A program made the translations under genes and the position numbers. A DNA stretch of 64,000 nt from Burkholderia glumae LMG 2196 = ATCC 33617. GTDB taxonomy: Bacteria > Pseudomonadota > Gammaproteobacteria > Burkholderiales > Burkholderiaceae. The DNA lies in assembly GCF_000960995.1 (NCBI RefSeq), contig NZ_CP009435.1:744001-808000 (forward strand). Reading direction: 5' to 3'. The notes below the pieces were generated by a model. It searched no databases, was not told the DNA's origin, and saw only the letters and a program-made list of their open reading frames with translations. Shown piece by piece: positions 1 to 11,115 of this stretch (positions are counted from its first letter, which is position 1; each line of letters starts with the position of its first letter).

Positions 1-339
1 CCCGCGCGGCGCGCGGCGCGCCGCCCAGCCGATGCTCATCGCGGCCAGCCAGCGCGCGCCCGCGCCCGCCACGCCGAGCCAGTCGGTGCGGTAGATCATC
101 TCGGCGCGCAGGTGCTCCCAGAACGACAGCAGGCGTGCCGCGCCGCGCGCGAAATCGTCGGCGTGGCTGGCGATCGCGGCCGCGTTGATCGCGCCCGCCG
201 AGGAGCCGCAGACGATCGCGAACGGCAGTTCGCGGCGCGCCGGCTGCACCTGGTGCGCGATCTCGGCCAGCGCCTGCAGCACGCCGGCCTGATAGGCGGC
301 GCGCGCGCCGCCTCCCATCAGAACGAGCGCGAGCCGCAC
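1..339 (-). CDS. patatin-like phospholipase, partial
   Basis: N-terminal 113 residues of a patatin-family lipid acyl hydrolase; the rest lies off the left edge. Visible are the oxyanion-hole motif GGGARAAYQAGV (residues 9-20) and the nucleophile elbow GSSAG (Ser47). The partner Asp of the Ser-Asp dyad is outside the window. I chose the GTG at 339 because the frame is closed upstream by a stop at 370-372 and the conserved beta-strand begins almost at once. It follows phaM on the same strand with only a 30-bp gap, so the two are probably co-transcribed. The substrate cannot be read from this fragment. Confidence 0.82.
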   Translation of the reverse strand, partial: MRLALVLMGGGARAAYQAGVLQALAEIAHQVQPARRELPFAIVCGSSAGAINAAAIASHADDFARGAARLLSFWEHLRAEMIYRTDWLGVAGAGARWLAAMSIGWAARRAPRG

Positions 340-369
340 GGCAGCCTCAGAGGGTGGGAACGGCGCGCA

Positions 370-1251
370 TCACGGGCCGCGCTTGCGCGCCGCCTTCGCG
401 GCCGGCGGCGGCGCCGGGTCCGGCGGCGGCGCCGGGTCCGGCGCCGCGTCGGGGGCCTCCCCGGACGCCCCGGTGCGCGGCGCGCGCGGCTTCGGCGGCG
501 CCGCGCGGCGCGTGGCCGGCTTGCGCGCGCGCGGCGGCTCGGCCGCCGGGGCCGGCTTCGGTTCGCCGGCCCCGGCAGCGGCAGCGGGCTGCGTCATCGC
601 GAAATTGGCAAGCTGGCTGAACTGCGACTGCAGCAGGTTCCACCAGCCGGCCGGATCGAATGCCTCGGCGCCCGTCGGCGGTACCCCGGCACCAGGCGCC
701 GGGCCCGAGTCGGCGGCGCCGGCATTGCCGGAGGCGGGGCCGGCCTTGGCCGCCTCGCCGGCCGCACCTGCCGCCCGGCCCGCTTCGGGCGACGCCGGCG
801 CCGCCGCGCCGAACGGCGAGGCCCCGAACGGCGACGCGAACGGCGAGGCCGGCGCGGCGGTGCGCTTGGCCTCGGCGCCGGATGCGACGGCCGCCTCGGC
901 GGCGGCCATCGACTCCTGCGCGAGCGCGCCGAACGCACGCAGCGTGGCGAGCGTGGCGCGCTGCACCTCGAGCGCCTGGATCGCCGATTGCAGCATGCCG
1001 AGATTGAGCTTCAGCCATTGCTCGACGGCGCGCAGGTCGGTGATGCGCTTGTCGAGTTCCTCGACGCTCGCGAGCGGCGCCATCATGTCCGACATCGCCG
1101 ACAGCGACGGCGGCAGTCCCTGGCCGGGCACCGCGCCCATGCCGGCGCCGAACGGCGAGAGACGCATCATGTCCCACATCCGGTCGAGCATGTCGGACGG
1201 CTTGAAGCCTGCGAAGCCGGGGAACGGGTTGGAGCCGGGCGTATCGGTCAT
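370..1251 (-). CDS. phaM: PhaM-type polyhydroxyalkanoate granule regulatory protein
   Basis: 293 residues. The N-terminal half (about 1-150) carries the conserved NPFPGFAGF and DMLDRMW segment followed by a helical stretch (VEELDKRITDLRAVEQWL). The C-terminal half is low-complexity Ala/Pro/Gly and ends in a basic tail (KAARKRG). This is the build of PhaM, which in Ralstonia binds PHA synthase PhaC and DNA and tethers PHB granules to the nucleoid. The basic C-terminus fits DNA binding. Start is ATG 1251. The identification rests on the N-terminal pattern and overall architecture; the low-complexity half carries no family information. Confidence 0.78.
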   Translation of the reverse strand: MTDTPGSNPFPGFAGFKPSDMLDRMWDMMRLSPFGAGMGAVPGQGLPPSLSAMSDMMAPLASVEELDKRITDLRAVEQWLKLNLGMLQSAIQALEVQRATLATLRAFGALAQESMAAAEAAVASGAEAKRTAAPASPFASPFGASPFGAAAPASPEAGRAAGAAGEAAKAGPASGNAGAADSGPAPGAGVPPTGAEAFDPAGWWNLLQSQFSQLANFAMTQPAAAAGAGEPKPAPAAEPPRARKPATRRAAPPKPRAPRTGASGEAPDAAPDPAPPPDPAPPPAAKAARKRGP

Positions 1252-1504
1252 GCGGCAATCCTTCGTGACGGGTTCGATTGGGCGGGCGTCGGGCGACGGC
1301 GCATGATTCGATCATAGCGCGCGGGCGCGATGCGCGAACGGGAAACGCGGCCCCGCGGCGCCGGCGCGCGAGGCGGGCGGTCTCGCGCGCGCCCCCGCCG
1401 GCGCCCGGCGATGCGGCCGAGGGCGCATGGGCGGCGGATAGCGGGCGCGGGATGCCGGCGAGCGGCGCGGCGGCCGGCAGCCTCCGCGCCCCGCGGCCGC
1501 GCCC

Positions 1505-2335
1505 TCACGGCTTGCCGGCCGCGCCGTCGAAGTCGGGCGCGCGCCGCGCGCGCAGCGAGTCGATGCCCTCGCGCACGTCCGGACCCGAGAAGCCCATGAA
1601 TTCGAGCGCGAGCGACGCGTCGAAGGTCGGCCCGGCCATGCGCAGCCAGTTGTTGAGCGCGTACTTGGTCCAGCGAATCGCGCTCTGCGAACCGTGCGCG
1701 AGCCGCTCGGCCAGCTCCAGCGCCTTCGGCAGCAGCTCGGCCGCGTCGACGGCCAGCGACACGAGCCCGATGCGCTCGGCCTGCGCCCCGCTCACCGGCT
1801 CGCAGAGCAGCAGGTGATACTTGGCCTTCGCCATGCCGCACAACAGCGGCCAGACGATCGCGGCGTGGTCGCCGGCCGCCACCCCGAGCCGCGTATGGCC
1901 GTCGATGATGCGCGCGTCGTTCGCGGCGATCGACACGTCGGCCAGCAGCCCGGCCACCAGCCCCGCGCCCACCGCCGGCCCGTGCATCGCCGAGACGATC
2001 GGCTTGCCGCAGTTGATCACGTTGTAGACGAGGTCGCGCGCCTCGTGCCAGACGCGCGTGCGCACCGCGAAATCGTCGGCCATCTGCTCGACGAGAGCGA
2101 GATCGCCGCCCGCCGAGAAGCCCTTGCCCTCGCCGCGGATCAGCGCGACGCGCACCTCGGGATCGCGGTCGAGGTCGCGCCAGATTTCGGCGAGCTCGCG
2201 GTGCATGCGCGCGTCGGCGGTGGCGAGGCCGCTGCGGTTGGCGCCCTCGCCGCTCATCACGATCTCGAGGATGCCGTGCGGCAGGCGCCGCAGCCGCAGC
2301 GCCTGGTAGCCGGCGTAGGCATCGGGTTGGCTCAT
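1505..2335 (-). CDS. enoyl-CoA hydratase/isomerase family protein
   Basis: 276 residues, the normal length for a crotonase-fold enzyme. The CoA-binding/oxyanion segment GEGKGFSAGGDL and the second oxyanion motif MHGPAVGAGL are clear. The position usually held by the first catalytic Glu reads GDHAAIVWP, so hydratase chemistry is not certain. It is preceded on the same strand by the fumarylacetoacetase-family gene (65-bp gap), which suggests a short catabolic operon under the divergent IclR regulator. Start ATG 2335 (MSQPDAY) begins right where crotonases start. Confidence 0.88.
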   Translation of the reverse strand: MSQPDAYAGYQALRLRRLPHGILEIVMSGEGANRSGLATADARMHRELAEIWRDLDRDPEVRVALIRGEGKGFSAGGDLALVEQMADDFAVRTRVWHEARDLVYNVINCGKPIVSAMHGPAVGAGLVAGLLADVSIAANDARIIDGHTRLGVAAGDHAAIVWPLLCGMAKAKYHLLLCEPVSGAQAERIGLVSLAVDAAELLPKALELAERLAHGSQSAIRWTKYALNNWLRMAGPTFDASLALEFMGFSGPDVREGIDSLRARRAPDFDGAAGKP

Positions 2336-2400
2336 GTCTCGCTCCCTGTCAGGGTCATGATGGTGTCGTGCGGGTGCCTCGGCAGCGGCGCCGCGCGTGT

Positions 2401-3393
2401 TCAGGACGCCGCCTCGAGCGGCGCGACGGCTTGCTCGATCGCGCCGAAGATAGACTTGCCGGCCGCGTCGAGCATCTCGATCCTCACGCGGTCGCCGTAG
2501 CGCATGAATTCGGTGGCGGGCGCGCCGTGCTCGATGGTTTCGAGGCAGCGCTTCTCGGCGATGCAGCAGTAGCCGCGCGTGGCGTCGCGGTTCGACACCG
2601 TGCCCGAGCCGACGATCGTGCCGGCGCGCAGGTTGCGCGTCTTGGCCGCATGCGCGATCAGCTGTCCGAAATGGAACGTCATGTCGGTGCCGGCGTCGGG
2701 CTGGCCGACCCGCTTGCCGTTCCAATGCACCAGCATCGGCCGCGCGAGGCGCCCGCCGCGCCAGCTCTCGCCGAGCTCGTCGGTGGTGACGGCCAGTGGC
2801 GAGAACGCCGTGGCCGGCTTGCTCTGGAAGAAGCCGAAGCCCTTCGCCAGCTCGGCCGGAATCAGGTTGCGCAGCGACACGTCGTTGGCCAGCATCACGA
2901 GCCGCACCGCCTTCAGCGCGTCGTCGGGCGCGGTGCCCATCGGCACGTCGCCGGTCACCACCGCCACCTCGGCCTCGAAATCGATCCCCCATGCCTCGGA
3001 GGCGCAGACGATGTCATCGCGCGGCCCGAGGAAATCGTCGCTGCCGCCCTGGTACATCAGCGGATCGGTGGCCAGCTCGGGCGGCAGTTCGGCGCCGCGC
3101 GCCCGGCGCACCAGCTCGACGTGGTTCAGGTACGCCGAGGCATCGGCCCACTGGAACGCGCGCGGCAGCGGCGCCATGCAGTCGGCCGCCTCGAACGCGA
3201 ACGCGCGACGCGCGCGGCCGTGGTTGAGCGCGTCGTAGAGCTCGCGAAGCTGCGGCGCATGGAATGTCCAGTCATCGAGCGCGCGCTGCAGCGTCGGCGC
3301 AACCGTGTCGGCGATCGCCGCCGTCTGCAGGTCGCGCGACACGACGATCAGTTGGCCGTCGCGGGTGCCGTCCTTCAGCGAAGCAAGTTTCAT
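2401..3393 (-). CDS. fumarylacetoacetate hydrolase family protein
   Basis: 330 residues. An N-terminal cap domain (MKLASLKDGTRDGQLIVVS) is followed by the FAH catalytic domain. It has the metal-site acidic residues (FEAEVAVVTGDVP), the LANDVSLRNL strand and the C-terminal GTIVGSGTVSN loop typical of FAH-fold C-C bond hydrolases and decarboxylases acting on ring-cleavage products. Start ATG 3393 follows a short leader. It heads an apparent two-gene unit with the enoyl-CoA hydratase and is divergent from an IclR regulator, pointing to aromatic or keto-acid catabolism. The exact substrate is unknown. Confidence 0.87.
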   Translation of the reverse strand: MKLASLKDGTRDGQLIVVSRDLQTAAIADTVAPTLQRALDDWTFHAPQLRELYDALNHGRARRAFAFEAADCMAPLPRAFQWADASAYLNHVELVRRARGAELPPELATDPLMYQGGSDDFLGPRDDIVCASEAWGIDFEAEVAVVTGDVPMGTAPDDALKAVRLVMLANDVSLRNLIPAELAKGFGFFQSKPATAFSPLAVTTDELGESWRGGRLARPMLVHWNGKRVGQPDAGTDMTFHFGQLIAHAAKTRNLRAGTIVGSGTVSNRDATRGYCCIAEKRCLETIEHGAPATEFMRYGDRVRIEMLDAAGKSIFGAIEQAVAPLEAAS

Positions 3394-3550
3394 GGAGCTG
3401 GATACCGTGTAGTGACGAGGGAGGGAAACTATTCTACGATGGTGAATCCGCGCGGCGAAGCCCGCGCCTCGCCGCCGGGCCGCTTCGCCCGCTCCAGCGT
3501 TCGCCGTCTTTCGCTTGCCGCTCCCTTTCGCATCGCACGCCTGCCCGCCC
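3394..3550. promoter_or_regulatory. divergent promoter region, FAH operon / iclR
   Basis: 157-bp gap between divergently oriented genes, more AT-rich around 3418-3440 than its surroundings. On the minus strand a TAGAAT hexamer (3431-3436) lies 38 bp upstream of the FAH start and could be a -10. No clear -35 or IclR palindrome was found. Confidence 0.35.
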
Positions 3551-4384
3551 ATGTCCGACACCGAACCCGACGAGCCCGCCGACGACGGCGCCGAGGAAAA
3601 AGTGCGCTCCGGCATCCAGTCGATCGAGGTCGGCTTCCGGCTGCTCGACGTGCTGACCCAGGAGCCGCGCGCGATGATGCTGCGCGACCTCGCGCATCGC
3701 GCGCAGATGAGCCCCGCCAAGGCGCACCGTTATCTGGTCAGCTTCCAGCGGCTCGGCGTGGTCGCGCAGGACCCCGTCTCGGGCCGCTACGAACTCGGCG
3801 GCTTCGCGCTGCAGATGGGGCTCGCGCGGCTCGCGCGGGTGGACGGCGTGAAGCTCGCGCGGCTCGCGCTGAGCACGCTGCGCGACCAGCTCGACCTGAC
3901 CGTCGGCATCGCCGTGTGGGGCAACCACGGGCCGACCATCGTCCACTGGATGGAGTCGAGCCACCCGGCCCGCGCGTCGCTGAAGCTCGGCGACGTGATG
4001 CCCCTGCTCGGCTCCGCCACCGGCCTGCTGTTCGCCGCCTACCTGCCGCGCGGCAAGACCGCCGCGCTGCTCGAACGCGAGCTCGCCGACGCGCGCCGCG
4101 CGCCGCATCACCACGGCCCGCGCACGCGCGAGGCGCTCGAGGCATGCCTGGCCGAGGTGCGCGAGCACGGCGCCGCGCGCGTCGAGGGCATGCTGCTGCC
4201 CACCATCCACGCGTTCTGCATGCCCGTGTTCGATTCGCTCGGCGAGCTCTCGCTCGGCCTCGTCGCGCTCGGCCAGGAGGGCGTGTTCGATATCGCCTGG
4301 GGCGGCAAGGTCGATCTCGCGCTGCGCGAGTGCGCCGCGACGCTGTCCTATCAGATCGGCTACGACCCGGCGCGCGAAGCCTGA
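3551..4384 (+). CDS. IclR family transcriptional regulator
   Basis: 277 residues. An N-terminal winged helix-turn-helix (about 17-80: SIEVGFRLLDVLTQ, MLRDLAHRAQMSPAKAHRYLVSF, GRYELG) is followed by an IclR effector-binding domain with the characteristic ATGLLFAAYLP and AFCMPVFDSLGEL segments. I chose ATG 3551 (MSDTEPD) over an upstream in-frame start at 3515 because the family N-terminus is short and acidic. It is divergent from the FAH/enoyl-CoA hydratase pair and is the likely regulator of that pair. Confidence 0.92.
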   Translation: MSDTEPDEPADDGAEEKVRSGIQSIEVGFRLLDVLTQEPRAMMLRDLAHRAQMSPAKAHRYLVSFQRLGVVAQDPVSGRYELGGFALQMGLARLARVDGVKLARLALSTLRDQLDLTVGIAVWGNHGPTIVHWMESSHPARASLKLGDVMPLLGSATGLLFAAYLPRGKTAALLERELADARRAPHHHGPRTREALEACLAEVREHGAARVEGMLLPTIHAFCMPVFDSLGELSLGLVALGQEGVFDIAWGGKVDLALRECAATLSYQIGYDPAREA

Positions 4385-4589
4385 CGCCGCGCCACGTCGC
4401 GCGGCGCGAACGATCGCGGCGCGCGGCTGTCCGACTGGTCCGTCCCGCCGCGCCGTATCCGGCCGAAGCGCGGACCCGAAGCGCAACCCGGCCCCCGAGC
4501 CAGGCTTGCCCCGCGCCGTCGCGGCGCGCCGGCCCCTCGCCCGAGCCGTCGCCACGAGCCACCTTATCGCCTTCATGCCCCGCTGACCG

Positions 4590-5924
4590 ATGCCGCCGCC
4601 CTCGCTCCCCGAATCGTCACGCGCCTCGCCGCGCCGCCTGCTGCGCATCGCGCTGACGCTCGCGGTCGTGCTGCTCCTGCACGGTCTCGTGGCGCTGTGG
4701 TTCGCCGGCTATCGCGCACCCGCGAATCCGCCGCCGACCGACACGCCGGTGCAGGTCGAACTGCTCAAGCCGCAGCCGATCGAGCGCGCGCCCGCGCCGC
4801 GCCCGCCGCAGCCGCGCCCCACGCCCAGCCAGCGGCCGTCCCCGGCGCCGGCGCCCGAGCGCAGCCCGGTGCTGGCCGCGACGCAGCCGGCGCCGGTGGC
4901 GACGCCTCCCGCCACCTCGTCCACCTCGCCCGCCGCTGCCGCCACCGCCGACTCCTCGGCCGCGGCCAACCCTGCCGCCGCTCACGCGGTGCCGGCCTCC
5001 GCGCCCACGCCGGGCGTGAAGTTCGTGCCGCCGCCCTCGGGCGACCTGCACTACGGTGCGTACTTCAACGGCAACCTGAACGGCACCGCCACGATCCACT
5101 GGATCACGGACGGGCACCGCTACCGGCTCGCGATCGCCATTCCGGTGCCGTTCGTCGGGCCTTACACCTACGAGAGCCGCGGCCGCATCGACGACTTCGG
5201 GATCGCGCCCGACCGCTACACCGAGCAGCGCGGCCGGCGTCCCGCCGACATCGCGATCTTCAACCGCGACACGAAGCAGATCGTGTTCACGAAGACGCCG
5301 AATTCGATCGCGCTGCCCGACGGCGCGCAGGACCGCTTCAGCCTGCTGATGCAGTTGTCGGGGCTCGTGCACGGCGCGCCCGACACCTATCGGCCGGGCG
5401 TGGCGCGCGAGTTCCTGGTGGTCGACAACGACAGCGGCGAAACCTGGCCGATCGTCACGATCGGCGACGAATCGATCCGCACCGACGCCGGTCCGCTGCA
5501 GGCCCGTCACTTCCGCCGCCTGCCGCGCCGGGCCGGCGACGCGCGCCGCATCGACATCTGGCTCGCGCCGTCGCTCGACTGGCTGCCGGTGCGGCTCGTG
5601 CAGACCGAGCCCAACGGCTCGGAGATCGAATTGCTCTGGCAAGGGCGTTCTGCAGCAACCGCGCAGCTCGGCTACGATGAAAGTACCGCGCCCGACGCTT
5701 CGACGGCTTCGACGGCTTCGACGGCTTCGACGGCTTCGACGGCTTCGACGGCTTCGACGGCTTCGGCGGCTTCGGAAGCTTCGGCAGCTTCGGCAGCTTC
5801 GGCAGCTTCGGCAGCTTCGGCAGCTTCGGCAGCTTCAACGGCTTCGGCAGCCGTGCCCGACGCACCGCCCCCGCCCGCCTCCGGCACCGGCGCGCCGCCG
5901 CAAGCGGCCCCGGCCAAGCGGTAA
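4590..5924 (+). CDS. DUF3108 domain protein with TonB-like Pro-rich linker and C-terminal repeat
   Basis: 444 residues. One N-terminal membrane anchor (about residues 16-38) is followed by a Pro/Ala-rich periplasmic linker (about 45-145), then a DUF3108-type globular domain (about 150-360) with GAYFNGNLNGTATIHW and ESRGRIDDFGIAPDRYTE. The tail is low-complexity: 17 units of a 9-bp repeat (5698-5850) encode Ser-Thr-Ala and Ser-Ala-Ala triplets. Anchor plus linker resembles TonB/TolA-like envelope proteins, but no TonB C-terminal domain is present. Its function is unknown. Confidence 0.85.
   Translation: MPPPSLPESSRASPRRLLRIALTLAVVLLLHGLVALWFAGYRAPANPPPTDTPVQVELLKPQPIERAPAPRPPQPRPTPSQRPSPAPAPERSPVLAATQPAPVATPPATSSTSPAAAATADSSAAANPAAAHAVPASAPTPGVKFVPPPSGDLHYGAYFNGNLNGTATIHWITDGHRYRLAIAIPVPFVGPYTYESRGRIDDFGIAPDRYTEQRGRRPADIAIFNRDTKQIVFTKTPNSIALPDGAQDRFSLLMQLSGLVHGAPDTYRPGVAREFLVVDNDSGETWPIVTIGDESIRTDAGPLQARHFRRLPRRAGDARRIDIWLAPSLDWLPVRLVQTEPNGSEIELLWQGRSAATAQLGYDESTAPDASTASTASTASTASTASTASTASAASEASAASAASAASAASAASAASTASAAVPDAPPPPASGTGAPPQAAPAKR
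5698..5850 (+). repeat. 9-bp coding tandem repeat, 17 units
   Basis: Seven perfect copies of CTTCGACGG (5698-5760) are followed by CTTCGGCGG, CTTCGGAAG, six CTTCGGCAG, one CTTCAACGG and a final CTTCGGCAG. It is in frame in the DUF3108 gene. Because the unit is a multiple of three, changes in copy number lengthen or shorten the protein tail without a frameshift. The same tract keeps other frames open on both strands, producing artefactual ORFs. Confidence 0.97.
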
Positions 5925-5992
5925 TAATGACCGATCAGCCTGGACCGGCCGGGTCGGGGCCGGCAGTTCGCCGGTAAACTTGCGTCACAGTG

Positions 5993-6022
5993 TTGACAAT
6001 GTTTGACAACCTGATCTGTACA
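5993..6022 (+). promoter_or_regulatory. candidate sigma-70 promoter upstream of DUF3567 gene
   Basis: A consensus -35 TTGACA (5993-5998) and a possible -10 TGTACA (6017-6022) are separated by 18 bp, about 150 bp before the ATG at 6176. The surrounding stretch is clearly more AT-rich than the genome. The -10 match is only fair. Confidence 0.4.
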
Positions 6023-6175
6023 GTGGAGGAAAATCGGAACCGTTTCCGCCAACACGGTCTCTAACGGAAGCGCCCTAGCCTCGCGGGCGTGCAGCGCCAA
6101 CCCCTTGAAACCGGCCGGGGCCGCCCCACCTTCGGTGCATTCGGCCTGACAGCCACAGCAAAGAGGAGTGCCGCC

Positions 6176-6433
6176 ATGCAAATGATCTACAACAGCCCCA
6201 ACTACTGCGTCGTCGAATTCGCGCCGCAGCTCGGCCATCACGCGATGAATTCCGGTGGCTATGAAATCGTGGACAAGAACTCCCAGCGCGAGATCTTCAT
6301 CGACGGGCAAATGGCTGCACGCTTTCGCGAACACGTCAAGCAGTTGATCGAGGAGGAGCCGTCGCTCGACGAGGTCGACGAGTTCCTCGGCCAGTTCGAC
6401 AGCCTGATGATGCATCCGGTGGTTCTGCACTGA
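6176..6433 (+). CDS. DUF3567 family protein
   Basis: 85 residues, a full-length match in pattern to the small betaproteobacterial DUF3567 family (MQMIYNSPNYCVVEF, GGYEIVDKNSQREIFIDG, EEEPSLDEVDEFLG). I chose ATG 6176 because an AGAGGAG Shine-Dalgarno lies just upstream and family members begin with MQMIYNS; an upstream in-frame ATG at 6089 is rejected. Cytosolic and acidic; function unknown. A hairpin with a T-tract follows. Confidence 0.93.
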   Translation: MQMIYNSPNYCVVEFAPQLGHHAMNSGGYEIVDKNSQREIFIDGQMAARFREHVKQLIEEEPSLDEVDEFLGQFDSLMMHPVVLH

Positions 6434-6441
6434 GGCCGCAC

Positions 6442-6466
6442 GCGCGCCGCCGCCCACGCGGCGCGC
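6442..6466 (+). other. GC hairpin without T-tract, downstream of DUF3567 gene
   Basis: Perfect 9-bp stem (6442-6450 / 6458-6466) with a 7-nt loop starting 8 bp after the stop codon. It has no T-run, so it may be an RNA-stabilising hairpin or a factor-dependent termination element. Confidence 0.4.
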
Positions 6467-6528
6467 GCCCCGGCTGGCCGGCCGGGCGGCCGCACTTCCC
6501 GCCCCGCCGCGCGCACGCCGCGTTCCCG

Positions 6529-6558
6529 CCCCCGCCCGGCCCGCCGCGCGGGGGTTTT
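6529..6558 (+). terminator. Rho-independent terminator after DUF3567 gene
   Basis: Stem CCCCCGC (6529-6535) / GCGGGGG (6548-6554) with a 12-nt loop, followed directly by TTTT. It separates the DUF3567 gene from metH. Confidence 0.6.
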
Positions 6559-6631
6559 CGTTGGCGGGCACCCGACGTGCTCGTCCGGCAACCGCTACAA
6601 TGTGGCTTTCCGCCATTGCCGTTGCTCAGCC

Positions 6632-7696
6632 ATGTCGTCATCCCCGTCCGTCCGCCCTGCCCTTGCCGCGTCGTACACGCGCGGCGCCGACCTGCCCGCG
6701 CTGCTCGAGCGCAGGATCCTGATCCTCGACGGCGCGATGGGCACGATGATCCAGCGCTACAAGTTCGACGAGGCCGCCTATCGCGGCGCACGCTTCGCCG
6801 ACTTCCCGCGCGACATCAAGGGCAACAACGAGCTGCTGTCGCTGACCCAGCCCGACACGATCCGCGAGATCCACGACCAGTACTTCGCGGCGGGCGCCGA
6901 CATCGTCGAGACCAACACCTTCGGCGCGACCGCCATCGCCCAGGCCGACTACGGGATGGAGCACCTGGTGGCCGAGATGAACCTCGCATCGGCGAAGCTC
7001 GCGCGCGAGTCGGCGCAGCAATACTCGACGCCGGACAAGCCGCGCTTCGTGGCCGGCGCGATCGGACCGACGCCGAAGACGGCCAGCATCTCGCCCGACG
7101 TCAACGACCCGGGCGCGCGCAACGTCACCTATGACGAACTGCGCGATTCGTATTACGAACAGGCGAAGGCGCTGCTCGACGGCGGCGTGGACCTGTTCCT
7201 GGTCGAGACGATCTTCGACACGCTGAACGCGAAGGCCGCGCTGTTCGCGCTCGACCAGCTGTTCGAGGACACCGGCGAGCGCCTGCCGATCATGATCTCG
7301 GGCACCGTGACCGACGCGTCGGGCCGCATCCTCTCGGGCCAGACCGTCGAGGCGTTCTGGAATTCGCTGCGCCACGCACGCCCGCTCACCTTCGGCCTGA
7401 ACTGCGCGCTCGGCGCGGCGCTGATGCGCCCGTACATCGCCGAGCTCGCCAAGCTCTGCGACACCTACGTGTCGTGCTACCCGAACGCGGGCCTGCCCAA
7501 CCCGATGGCCGAGACCGGCTTCGACGAAACGCCCGAGGTCACCTCGGGGCTGCTCAGGGAATTCGCGCAGGCCGGCCTCGTGAACCTCGCCGGCGGCTGC
7601 TGCGGCACCACCCCCGAGCACATCGCCGAGATCGCCAAGGCACTGGCCGACGTGAAGCCGCGCCGCTGGCCGTCGCACTACAGCGAAGCCGCCTGA
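6632..7696 (+). CDS. metH: methionine synthase, homocysteine-binding subunit (split MetH, N-terminal part)
   Basis: 354 residues covering only the homocysteine S-methyltransferase barrel of cobalamin-dependent methionine synthase: ILDGAMGTMIQRY at the start, the ETNTFGAT segment, and the zinc ligands in FGLNCALG and GGCCGTTPEHI near the C-terminus. ATG 6632 gives the usual short leader before the barrel. The remaining MetH modules are in a separate gene 64 bp downstream. Together the two supply the domains of the roughly 1200-residue E. coli enzyme. Confidence 0.93.
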   Translation: MSSSPSVRPALAASYTRGADLPALLERRILILDGAMGTMIQRYKFDEAAYRGARFADFPRDIKGNNELLSLTQPDTIREIHDQYFAAGADIVETNTFGATAIAQADYGMEHLVAEMNLASAKLARESAQQYSTPDKPRFVAGAIGPTPKTASISPDVNDPGARNVTYDELRDSYYEQAKALLDGGVDLFLVETIFDTLNAKAALFALDQLFEDTGERLPIMISGTVTDASGRILSGQTVEAFWNSLRHARPLTFGLNCALGAALMRPYIAELAKLCDTYVSCYPNAGLPNPMAETGFDETPEVTSGLLREFAQAGLVNLAGGCCGTTPEHIAEIAKALADVKPRRWPSHYSEAA

Positions 7697-7760
7697 TCCA
7701 CCACGCCGGCCGGCCGCCGCCGCGGGCGCCCCTACCGACACGTCAACGACACACTCCGCC

Positions 7761-10478
<2,718 letters not shown>

Positions 10479-10527
10479 GCGCACGCAAACGGCGCGGCGG
10501 CCGACAGCATAGTCGCCGTCGGCACAA

Positions 10528-10558
10528 AAAAAGCCCGCTTCCGGGAAGCGGGCTTTTT
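10528..10558. terminator. bidirectional Rho-independent terminator
   Basis: A perfect inverted repeat of 13 nt (10528-10540 / 10546-10558) around a 5-nt loop, with an A-run on the left and a T-run on the right. It lies between convergent metH and the DUF1840 gene and can stop transcription both ways. Confidence 0.92.
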
Positions 10559-10589
10559 CACGGACGGCCGGCGCGCTGCGGCGCCGCGC

Positions 10590-10913
10590 TCAGAAGCCCC
10601 AGTGGACGTCGGCGTTCTGCGCCTTGGCCGCGCGCAGCATGCCGAGGAACGGCGCGACGCGCTGCGCCACGCTCGGCGCGACTTCATGATGCGGGTGGTC
10701 GCTCTCGTCCTCGTGGAAGTGACCGCCCTGCTCGGCGCTCGCGCGCCGCGCCTGGTCGGCGACCGCCTCGAGCTTCGCGATCGCGCCATCCAGTTCGTCA
10801 TGGGTGATGACGCCGCGCTCGCCGAGCTGCTTGCCGACGATGCCCAGCACGTACACCGCGAAATCCTTCAGGACGTCGAGGTCCTGTGCCGCCTTGCTCT
10901 TGAACGTAATCAT
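10590..10913 (-). CDS. DUF1840 family protein
   Basis: 107 residues matching the small proteobacterial DUF1840 family in pattern (MITFKSKAAQDL at the start, FLGMLRAAKAQNADVHWGF at the end). Start choice: an AAGGA Shine-Dalgarno sits one or two bases from the first ATG (10922) but at normal distance from the ATG at 10913, which also matches the family N-terminus. A His/Asp/Glu-rich middle (GHFHEDESDHPHHE) might bind metal; this is inference. Divergent from argS. Confidence 0.88.
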   Translation of the reverse strand: MITFKSKAAQDLDVLKDFAVYVLGIVGKQLGERGVITHDELDGAIAKLEAVADQARRASAEQGGHFHEDESDHPHHEVAPSVAQRVAPFLGMLRAAKAQNADVHWGF

Positions 10914-11115
10914 GATCGCCATTTCCTTTCAGCTTGTTGTTGTGCGCGCCGGCATCGGGGCCGGCTGGCGCGGGCCTGTCGGGCGCGCGCCGACGCTTCG
11001 CGTCTGAGCGGCATATTAGCACCTGTTAAAATTCGGCGATCCCTGAACCGCGCGCCGCCCGGCGCGCCGCCGGGCCGGCCCGCCAGGGCCGCCGACAACG
11101 ACCATTTCCGACAGC

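Noticed and set aside
5698..5850. CRISPR-like array
   Set aside because: Units are contiguous 9-mers with no spacers.
5672..6616. Minus-strand ORF with Glu-Ala-Val repeats and other frames over the 9-bp repeat
   Set aside because: A 9-bp tandem repeat with no stops leaves all frames open. Only the plus-strand DUF3108 frame has domain-like sequence.
10914..10922. Upstream ATG (10922) as the DUF1840 start
   Set aside because: The Shine-Dalgarno would touch the start codon; ATG 10913 has correct spacing and matches the family N-terminus.
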